Below the pieces are notes generated by a model that was given only the letters and a program-made list of their open reading frames with translations, ran no database searches and was not told where the DNA came from. Shown piece after piece: positions 1 to 7,944 of a DNA stretch of 20,470 bases. Position numbers and translations under genes: made by a program. Numbering within the stretch: the stretch's first letter is position 1; each line of letters starts with the position of its first letter. The stretch comes from Diplocarpon mali (Eukaryota; Ascomycota; Leotiomycetes; Helotiales; Drepanopezizaceae), in NCBI GenBank assembly GCA_024741835.1, contig JAENRP010000156.1:1-20470 (forward strand), given 5' to 3'.

Positions 1-1050
1 AATATAAGGGAAGACCTTATTCTTACTACTTTAAAGATAATTAAAAAAGCCGTTAGATAGATTTAATAGCTTATTTTAAATAAGTTTGCTTCTATAGATA
101 TTACTCAATTCTTTAATAATTATAAAAGTCAAGAACCTAATCTCTTAGATACTAAGCGAGACTATTTTATCTTATAAGAAAGAGAATATAAAGAGGAATC
201 TATTAATTAAAATATTTATAATTATAGTAATATACCTTAATCGGTTATTCTTAATCTTAAGCTTAAAGAACGATATAATATTTAAGTATCCTTTATAATA
301 AAGACTCGCTTTTAATAGTATCTTCTTAGCGTAAGAATCGAAGGAAAAAGACTTTATAACCTTTATAATTACTCTCTTTCGATTTACTATAGTCTTAATT
401 ATAAAGGATTTAATATTAATAAAACTATTAAATACCTTAAACTTCTTTATATAGTAAAAGATGTCGATCTTTTTCTAATCTACCTTAATAATTAGTTCTT
501 TATCTTTTTAAGGATATGTAAATCCAACCTATTAATAATAGAGGCATCTCTAAGTGCTATAAAATTCAAGGCTGATCCTAAAGCCTTAAAGGCATTAGAG
601 CTAATTAAATAGAATAATTCTTTCTTTTCGATATTATTAAGTAATAAATAGCAAAAGGAAATAGAGAAAGAAGGGTTAATTATAATGCCTAAACCCTTCG
701 GATGCCGCTTTCTAACTGATAATTTTACTACTAATAATAGTACTTTTATAAGTATATTCCTTTCTATTATAAGATAAAAAGTAGAGATATACCTTTATCA
801 CTTCTACCCTATGGATAATACGACCTTTATACCTTCTTATTTTCTTTATAATATAATATTCAGCTTTACTTAATAAGTCCTTTGGATATATTATAAACTT
901 TACCTTTTAATTATAATAGCAAAAAGTAAAGGAGCCTATTAGCTTATAGCCTACCCTAAACCTCCTTAATTAATTAGCCTTAGTCTTTATAATTAAGTCG
1001 TTTTAATAAAGAGAGATATAAGTGCTACTAATAAAGAAATTCCGATTTTC

Positions 1051-1073
1051 ACTTGCAGTCCTAGCCTATAAGT
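1051..1073. repeat. 23-bp palindrome copy in ORF A
   Basis: Begins ACTTGCAGTCC and ends GCCTATAAGT. It is in the codon phase of ORF A, reading TCSPSLQV with TAA for Q. It lies about 14 residues after a VLIK block; the ORF B copy at 4991 lies a similar distance after the matching VFIK block, so the two appear to be at the same ancestral site. Confidence 0.85.
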
Positions 1074-1935
1074 CAATTTTATTAGAAAGCAAGTCTTAAA
1101 TTATCAAATCCTACTAATCGGATAAGGGCTAGCTTTTAAAAGCCTTAATAGGTAGGTCGGCTCTTAATCGAATATAAAACTCATTCTATTTATGAAAAAG
1201 ATAAGTCGATAGACTTCCTAAGCACTCGGCTTAAAATCTCAACTAGCTTGTATAACTGCAAAAATGAAGTAAAAAGAGATCTTATAGCCTATTACTAATA
1301 ATAGTAACCCTATTATAGTAATAATAAAACAAGGGCACCTTCTTAAAATGCGCTTAAATAAACTTTATAGAATTAAAGGCTTTATAGCCTTTTGCAATAA
1401 CTATATAGCTATTTGCGATAAGAATACTTTAGAAAATAAGACTCGAATCTCTGATCTTATCTTTTCAATCTTTACTCTAAAGTAACCTTTAATGCCTTAA
1501 TAGATTAATATAAGTAGAACTATTGCACCTTTTAAAGCAGCTTTTCATCTTAAGAACTATAGCAGCCTCTTTAAAGCTATTATTAGTTGGCGCTTTTAAA
1601 TAGATCCTTTTATCGTAACTAAAGTATAGGAGTTGTTCCTTCTTAATAAAGATAAATTAAAAATCTACCTTATAGAATATAATTAAAAACTCTTTAACGC
1701 CCTTATTAAGGCTTAGACGAATGTTACAAATACTAAGTCGCTTCTTTATAGACTTAAGTCTTAAGGATAGCGCGATAAAGTAAATGCTATCTAAGAGCCT
1801 AATATACTAATTAATAAAGGCATTATTATAAGAAAATTCAGAAAAGAGATAAACTAAGACGCTAGTATAGTATTAGACCCTGATTTAGGAATTAATCTCC
1901 TATTTTTACCCTTAAGCTTAAAAATACTAAGACTG

Positions 1936-1958
1936 ACCTGCGAGCCCAGCCCGCGAGT
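1936..1958. repeat. 23-bp palindrome copy in ORF A, GC-rich
   Basis: Begins ACCTGCGAGCC and ends CCCGCGAGT. It is one of the least decayed copies, although the flanking DNA is very AT-rich. In ORF A phase it reads TCEPSPRV. It matches the ORF B copy at 5813: both follow a KIL-x-x segment near the C-terminus. Confidence 0.85.
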
Positions 1959-2091
1959 AAGGATAGACTTAGCTAGCTTAAGCTTATAAGATAATTCAAA
2001 TGAACCTTAGTTACCAAATCTAAGGGTACTAATAAAAGATCCTTTAAGAAAGGTCCTTAAAGTTAAGAAATCGCTAAGAAATAAGAACTAA

Positions 2092-2740
2092 TATAAGAGA
2101 AGAAGACTTTAAAGTAACGATAGAACTAACAATTAAGTTAACTCGATCTAAAGAATTATAATCTATCCCTTTTAAAAACCATTTAAAGAGATTGCAAATT
2201 AGATATTGAATTTTTTTTAAAATTATCTACTTTTTATATATCTACATCTCTTTATTCTTAACCTATTATTCTATTCTATATATATTCTTTATTTACTTTG
2301 CTCTTTATATAATTTATTCTTTAATTATTCCCTTTATATACAACTTTCTAATGCTTACCTTTAAAATATCGTCCTTACCTTTAATAATAGTCATTTACCA
2401 ATTATAGGTCCTTATATACGTTATACCCTACTTTTATTCCTACTTCCAGCCTTTTTATACCTACTTTTTCTTTATGCACTAGTACGATTCCATCTCTATA
2501 AATAAACCTTTCCTTACACTACGATCATACTTTTTTTTACCTTTTCTATAATCCTACTAAACCCTAGCACTAGCAACACTACTACTACTATCTTCTATTA
2601 TCAATTCTTTCCTAGTACAAGCTTACCGTCTTATTAATCTGCTTTAAATAAGCTTTTACAAGTTCTATTATCCTATTCCTAATAAATAATTCATTATAGC
2701 ACTATTAAGCTTAAGTAAAAAGGCCATACCTAAGAAAAAT
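2092..2740. other. Spacer between ORF A and ORF B
   Basis: No coding frame could be followed. The stretch is AT-rich and pyrimidine-biased on the + strand, with runs such as ACTACTACTA near 2578-2590. It may hold the 3' region of the A unit and the promoter of B, but no specific site can be supported. Confidence 0.5.
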
Positions 2741-3583
2741 ATGTCAGTTATTGCCTTAGGCAGCTAGTTAATAAATACCGCTAGCAATAAACTAATGCTA
2801 GAAGGTGGCTTTTTATAGAATGGAAAAGCTTTAAGATTAGTAAAAGATATTATAACTACTTATAAAACGTTAAGTGAAATAGAGCAATAAGTATTCCTAA
2901 ATTCGTCTATTAAAGTATTAAACCACAGAATTTCTACTATTAAAGAAGGATTTTTAAAGTTTAACGATTTTCTTAAGAAAGAGCTTAAGATTAAGGGAAT
3001 CGATTGGGAGAAGTTTTTATAAGAATATTAAAGGTATGCTAATTCAATTGATTTATTTTAGAAGAATTAAGATAAGAAAAATAAGTGTATAAAAAGACTA
3101 ATACAATTTATAAACAGAATATGTAGAACGCTCTTTCGAAGCCACTTTATAAATAATATTATAGCTAATAATACTCTGCAGGGACTTAGTAAGATTTTTA
3201 AAATATACTAACCTATAGTAAGAGTGATATAGGTATTAAATCATTTCACTATATAAGAAGGAATGAAAAAGCTATAAGGAAATAACATTAGAAGTAGGAA
3301 ATTTATAGGGTTCTTAAGTACTATTATACACTCTACTATTTAGATTATAAAAGACGATCCCTTGTAATATGATAATTTTATACTCTTTAATTAGACTATT
3401 TTAAATACCCTCGGCCTATAATAGTCATAATATAGTCTACTTATAGTAAGGGAGAAGATAGTCTATCTAATTAAGTATATTATAAACTACTTTAATAATA
3501 AGACGGAAAGATAGGAGTTTATTATACCTGCTACTTAGAAAATGCTACTACTCTTAGTAGATTCAACTAACGAGTTAAATTTA

Positions 3584-3606
3584 ACTTATAGGCCTAGCCT
3601 ATAAGT
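3584..3606. repeat. 23-bp palindrome copy in ORF B
   Basis: Begins ACTTATAGGCC and ends GCCTATAAGT, so both arms have decayed in the same way and the hairpin is nearly perfect. In ORF B phase it reads TYRPSLQV (TAA for Q). Confidence 0.88.
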
Positions 3607-3760
3607 AGAAGCGCTATATAATAAAGATACCCTTAAGTATAAGTTGCCTATAATATCTTATATATAAATAATAGACTACCCCGACCGCTAATTATCTAAG
3701 TTAGACAACTTTGATTCCCTATCTTCCGAAATCCCTTGAATACCTATAGTAATAAAATTG

Positions 3761-3783
3761 ACTTGCAAGCCCGGTCTATAGGT
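3761..3783. repeat. 23-bp palindrome copy in ORF B
   Basis: Begins ACTTGCAAGCC and ends GTCTATAGGT. In ORF B phase it reads TCKPGLQV (TAG for Q). It lies 177 nt (59 codons) after the previous copy. Confidence 0.85.
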
Positions 3784-4990
3784 CGATATACGTAATATTA
3801 TTAATTTAGATAGTAATTTAATAGATAAAGAGAATAACCCTATTATTAATGTATTAGAAATTTTTAATAAAACTAAAAAGGATATATCCGATATTGTACA
3901 GACTTTGCTTAAAGACTTGCAAAGGTTTATTTTGAAATTTTATAAGTCTATAATAAAGCATTTAAAAAAGGAAGACTAAGAAGAAGTTTTATTAGTATAG
4001 GAAGGGATAGCAAGAGCTATTAAATAGATTATAAAGCTTTAAGAAGATGGATTTTCTACTAATAATATTATATAGTTTTTCATTAAGTATAAAAAGCTAA
4101 AGGGTGATTACTATATTCTTAAAGAAAAATCAGATAATAGTATAACAACTATCTTTATAAAGTGCTATAAAGTCCCCTTTAATATTAAGATAATACTATA
4201 GCATGGCGATAGATTTAAGATTATAATGATATTAGAAATAAAGATACGATTAAGCAGATTTATAGTAGGAATTTCTAAAGATACTAATAATGAAAAATTT
4301 TATACTCTTTATAAAAGATAATATGCGTAGTACTATGGGTTAGCATTAATAGGCCTTAATAATAAAGATATATTATCTAACATTTATAAATTTTATATAG
4401 CTCCAGACCTGAAATTGTTCTTACTATATCCTGGAAATCATACTATTATAGCTACTAGTAATAGAATAGCGAATTAAGTTAAGAAGGATATATTGCTAGG
4501 CTTCTCCAAGTTTAAAGTAGCACCTAAAGCCCTTAAATTATTCTATGATATCGCTTAGACCCCGGCCTAATACAATGCTATACTAACTAATAATAGCTTA
4601 ATATCGCTTTATAGCAAAGGCTTCTTAAATATGCCTAAGTTGCTTAGCTATGCCTTTTTAAGCACTATACGTATATATAGTTATAGTAATTGTAAAAAGA
4701 ATTCATTTTTAATATTAGTATAAGAGGAGCTAGAAATATACTAATACTATTTCCGGACCTTAGATAAGAAGCTAAGCCCCCCTTTTGCCTTCTTTTATAA
4801 TATAACTTATAGCTTAATATAGTAGACTTTAAGGATGTACTATAGTCTATATCTTAGTGCTCTATTAACTTATTATAATTCTTTATATAAGCTAGTAGTA
4901 TATCCTAAGCTTATATAGTTTATAAGTATTGACTACTATTTGCGAATTGTTTTTATTAAAATTAATGCTAACTTGAGATTTATAAAGTTA

Positions 4991-5013
4991 ACTCTTAAGC
5001 CTAGCTCGTAGGT
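4991..5013. repeat. 23-bp palindrome copy in ORF B
   Basis: Begins ACTCTTAAGCC and ends GCTCGTAGGT. It reads TLKPSSQV in ORF B phase, at the position matching the ORF A copy at 1051. Confidence 0.85.
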
Positions 5014-5812
5014 CAATTCTCTTAATAGTAGAACTATTAACTATTATATAATTCCTACTATTAAATAATCGACTAAGGAATTTGCTATATAGGAAAAGTC
5101 TTATAAGTCATTTATACTTATATCCTATCGCTTTAAAAACTCTTAGTAGATCTTATTAAACCTAGTATAAAGCGCAGCTTAATAAAAAGAATTAAATATT
5201 AAGGATAGAATAATTTTAAAAGAGTATATTTCTAATAAGATTACTCCATTCTTTATATTTATAAGATAAGGCACTTTTATTAATCTGGATTCTGATAGAG
5301 AGCTTAAGAAGGGTAGTTTTCTTACTATTAGCAATAACTATATAAAAGTTATTGGTAATAACACACTTAAGAATAGAGCTGATTTAGAAGATTTCCTTAT
5401 TAACTCTATTAATATGAAAAAGCCTTAATTATCAAGATGGGGCATAGTCTATAAATCTTCTATAAGATTCTAAGCAATAATCAGAATAATAAAAGGTAGT
5501 CTATTATTAGAAGCCCTTATAGGCAAAAGATTATAAAACGATCTATTAGTAGTAATAACTATAAAAGATTTATTTACAAAAGACGTGTCTTAGCTAATAG
5601 CATATCTAAAGAAGTACAAATAAGAACTTTTTAAAGATTTTACCAATACTTAAAAGCTGGTTTAATAACTAAAGCTATAGTTATATAGCAATAAGTCTTA
5701 AATAAAGACTAAAGATATAGAAGATAATATCGAGGCTGATAATATGATTAATAAGACAATTCTATTTAAGAAGTATAGTATTAAGAAACCCTATGCAAAG
5801 ATACTTGATATG

Positions 5813-5835
5813 ACTCTTAGGCCTGGTTTGCAACT
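5813..5835. repeat. 23-bp palindrome copy in ORF B
   Basis: Begins ACTCTTAGGCC and ends GGTTTGCAACT. It reads TLRPGLQL, with Gln still encoded by CAA, so this copy shows the unmutated residue at the motif's Q position. It matches the ORF A copy at 1936. Confidence 0.85.
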
Positions 5836-5923
5836 TAATCTAGTAAAAGGCAAGACTAAGGAAGTAGTATCTATAGAATCTCCCGCCTCCCTTTCCTCTA
5901 TTATTAATAATTCTTTTAAGGAT

Positions 5924-5947
5924 AATAATAATAATAATAACAATAAC
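5924..5947 (+). repeat. AAT/AAC trinucleotide run (eight Asn codons) in ORF B
   Basis: Eight consecutive AAT or AAC codons in the ORF B frame, between a serine-rich stretch and the basic C-terminal tail. ORF A has no counterpart, so the run looks like local expansion. Confidence 0.9.
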
Positions 5948-6151
5948 GCTATTATATAAGTCTCTCTCCTTATTAGTAGAAGCTACTAAAGTATACTAGC
6001 ATTTACCTAAACTATTAAAGCTCCTATTATACTAAGACCTATCTTATCAAACACTAATAGCAATACTATAAGAAGAAGTGGTCGTTCGGCAAAGAGAGTA
6101 TTATCTAATAATAGTTCTTCCTATCCTTTAAAGAGAACTAAGGAAAACTAA

Positions 6152-6448
6152 TACCTAGGTTAATTCTATTTTAATTATTTTTACAATTCTATAGCTTATT
6201 TGTTTATTTTACTAGTTTCGTTTTCTAACTCCTAGGCCTGGCCTATAGGTAAAAAGCATATAAAAAAAAACTCTTCTTTTTTTCTTTTACCTTTAATAAT
6301 AATATAGTCCTAGTTTAGGCCTTTTAATATATTAGTTTTCTTATACTTAGGGTTTACTAGTAATTGATATACTATTACCTTAACCTATATTATTTTATAT
6401 TCTTTACTAATAGTAGTAAGGGCTACTACTTTTATTATTTAAGATATA
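6152..6448. other. Non-coding spacer downstream of ORF B
   Basis: AT-rich, with A and T homopolymers around 6257-6288. It holds one palindrome copy (6228) and no readable frame. It probably includes the 3' untranslated region of the B unit. Confidence 0.5.
6228..6250. repeat. 23-bp palindrome copy, apparently non-coding
   Basis: Begins ACTCCTAGGCC and ends GGCCTATAGGT. It lies about 75 bp beyond the ORF B stop. Confidence 0.85.
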
Positions 6449-6700
6449 TATAAAGACTTAAGATAGATAGGTCTTATAATAAATACTATATAATCGGCGC
6501 AGGATAGTAGGAGGATAAAAGGGCTATCTTTTATATATAGAGATAGCGCGCATTACTATAAGTACTAAATATATCTTATACTTAGGACTTATTCCTAATA
6601 TCTTATCTAAGAGAGCCTGCTTATAGTGCTTCCTCCTTTTGTTTTTAGGTCTTCCCTTAGGCCTATTCTTGTATTATCTCCCCTTTGTTTTATATTATTG
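6449..6700 (+). mobile_element. Gypsy-family LTR, forward, apparently solo
   Basis: About 252 bp, closely similar to the LTRs at 13563-13810 and 17930-18180 and to the reverse complement of 7472-7719. Shared landmarks are the GACYTRAGATRGATAGG start region, GCGCAGGATAG, a TATATATAG box near 6530-6540, AGAGAGCCTGCTTATAGTGC, and the end TGTTTTATATTA. It is not followed by the leader that normally comes next. It abuts the broken end of an inverted leader at 6701, which fixes the LTR 3' end. No target-site duplication was seen. Confidence 0.85.
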
Positions 6701-7471
6701 TTTTTAGTATTTTCTAATATTAATATTGAAAAAGTAGATAGTAGTCCTAAGTTATTTAAGGATGTCTTTTTATCTTCTTACTTATAGGCTAGGCCTAGGA
6801 GTAGAATTCCAGATTCTATTAAAAGTTTAATCTAAGTTTGCTAAGAGATTTTAAGTAAATGCTAAATAGCTAATAAGAGCGTTGCAACTAATTATAATAA
6901 AATAAGGTTTACCTAATTAAAGACTAATTTCTAAGATAAGGTTTATATTTAAGATTCTTCTTAGCCTTTAGGCCAATTCCTATTAGTCCTTAGAATAAAG
7001 GGGTCTTTAAAGACAATTCTAAGGCAATTTTTAAAGTTCTATTTAGCTAAGGCAGCTGAATTATTAGATTTAGATTTCTAAGGATTCTAAGGAGATACTT
7101 CCAATTAGAGTTTGCGCTTAATATTACTTAAGTACTTAAAACCACTGCTATTAAAGATTACTATTATAAGGTTTATCAAACTTTTTATACTAAAAAGCCG
7201 AAAATTCTAAGAATCTCGGAGTTAAGGAAGAAAATAGGGATTTTCAAAGCAGAGCCGAAAAGGGAAAATCTAAGGTTATTAATAGTTACTAAATAAAAAT
7301 CGATAGTTCTAAGTAACTAAGCGATTAAGGATAAGGGTTTTAGAGTTAATCAAAATGCTATAAGTATTTTAAAGACGTATTTTAAAGGCCAGTCTCTTAT
7401 CTGCGAACTAAGAGATTAATAAGGTTATATAAGGATAGAAATCTTAAGAAATCGGTCCTTGCGTAAGTTAT
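6701..7471 (-). mobile_element. Gypsy 5' leader fragment, inverted, truncated
   Basis: Its reverse complement matches the G1 leader 13811 to about 14590 throughout, including CGATTTCTTAAGATTTC next to the LTR, the ATAAGAGA block, TCTGGAATTC, the palindrome copy, and TAATATTAGAAAATACTAAAA, which in G1 is the first part of gag. The match stops at 6701, where the forward LTR begins. This is therefore the 5' part of a minus-strand gypsy copy whose gag-pol is missing. Confidence 0.85.
6780..6802. repeat. 23-bp palindrome copy in inverted leader
   Basis: Begins ACTTATAGGCT and ends GGCCTAGGAGT. It occupies the same site as the copies at 14480 (G1) and 18893 (G2), so insertion into the leader predates the spread of this gypsy family. 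Confidence 0.85.
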
Positions 7472-7719
7472 TAATATAAAATAAAAGGGAGATAATATAA
7501 GAATAGGCCTAAAGGAAGACTTAAAAACAAGAGGAGGAAGCATTATAAGCAGGCTCTCTTAAATAAGATATTAAGAATAAGTCCTAAGTATAGAGTATAT
7601 TTAATACTATAGCAATATGCGATATCTTTATATATAAAAGATGGTCCTTTTATCTTCCTACTATCCTACGCCGATTATGTAATATATATTACAAAACCTA
7701 TCTATCTTAGGTCTTTATA
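7472..7719 (-). mobile_element. Gypsy-family LTR, reverse orientation
   Basis: About 248 bp. Its reverse complement begins TATAAAGACCTAAGATAG and ends ATTTTATATTA, matching the other three LTR copies along the full length. In its own direction it is the 5' LTR of the truncated leader 7471-6701. With the forward LTR 6449-6700 it forms inverted repeats around a ~770-bp interior. Its outer end interrupts the 3' part of the copia relic. Confidence 0.85.
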
Positions 7720-7944
7720 TTAATTGATTGTTTTTAATTTAGAAAGATACTTAGGAATTGGATTAGCGCAAAAGGATAGTTATTATTTTCCTAACTGCAG
7801 GTCAATTAGAGTAAGGTCTAAGTAGGGGTATTAAGATAGGTGATATAGCTATCACTTTAATATATTATTATATAATCCTACTACTTAGTTAATAGGATAT
7901 TAATACATATATAGCTATAGGGAAGAAAGGGGTAACCTTCCTTC
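7720..7944. other. Probable eroded 3' part of copia pol (RNase H region), not readable
   Basis: This lies directly downstream (minus strand) of recognisable copia reverse transcriptase, where the rest of pol and RNase H would be expected. I could not follow a convincing frame or find RNase H motifs. It is cut by the LTR ending at 7719. Confidence 0.4.

Larger units (their letters stand above)
1..2091 (+). pseudogene. Degenerate ORF A, 5'-truncated; paralogue of ORF B (unknown TE-type protein family)
   Basis: One reading frame (codons starting at 1, 4, 7...) can be followed from the window edge to a TAA at 2089-2091, interrupted only by stop codons, mostly TAA/TAG where glutamine is expected. 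No frameshift is needed. The translation aligns along its length with the C-terminal two thirds of ORF B (about 3970-6151). Shared blocks include ITQFFNNYK / IIQFFIKYK, DPKALKA / APKALKL, EIYLYHFYPMD / EIYQYYFRTLD, a block around YNIIFSFTQQ / YNITYSLIQQ, and IIVIIKQG / FFIFIRQG. The end is basic (KVLKVKKSLRNKN), and the next codons remain basic (YKRRR), so the original stop may lie slightly further on. It carries two in-phase copies of the 23-bp palindrome (1051, 1936). I do not recognise the family. Presence only in mutated, duplicated form suggests a transposon protein, by inference. Confidence 0.7.
2741..6151 (+). pseudogene. Degenerate ORF B, ~1137 codons, unknown TE-type protein; paralogue of ORF A
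   Basis: Starts at ATG 2741 (MSVIALGSQLINTASNK). The same frame runs to TAA 6149-6151 with several dozen in-frame TAA/TAG, at least one TGA (3737) and no frameshift. Only the segment 5744-5959 is free of stops. The N-terminal third is charged and helical in look (KELKIKGIDWEKFLQEY). The C-terminal two thirds match ORF A. Near the end are a poly-Asn run and a basic tail (RRSGRSAKRVL, then PLKRTKEN) resembling a nuclear localisation signal. Four in-phase palindromes lie at 3584, 3761, 4991 and 5813. No reverse transcriptase, integrase, zinc knuckle or transposase motif was recognised, so function is unknown. Most stops fit RIP of Gln or Trp codons. An intact host gene is excluded. A nuclear DNA-binding protein of a transposon is only a guess from the basic tail. 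Confidence 0.72.

Noticed and set aside
3035..3050. A 16-nt match (TATGCTAATTCAATTG) between ORF B and G1 (about 16560-16575), both after a WEKF motif, suggesting homology of B with gypsy
   Set aside because: The similarity does not extend beyond about 15 residues, and AT-rich codon usage makes such a match plausible by chance. It deserves a profile comparison but not a claim.
1..6151. Nuclear genetic code with TAA/TAG meaning glutamine, which would make ORFs A and B intact
   Set aside because: CAA and CAG also occur in these frames, TGA occurs in ORF B (3737) and other relics, and catalytic Asp, Cys and His codons carry the same transition changes. RIP explains all of it; a recoded genome does not.
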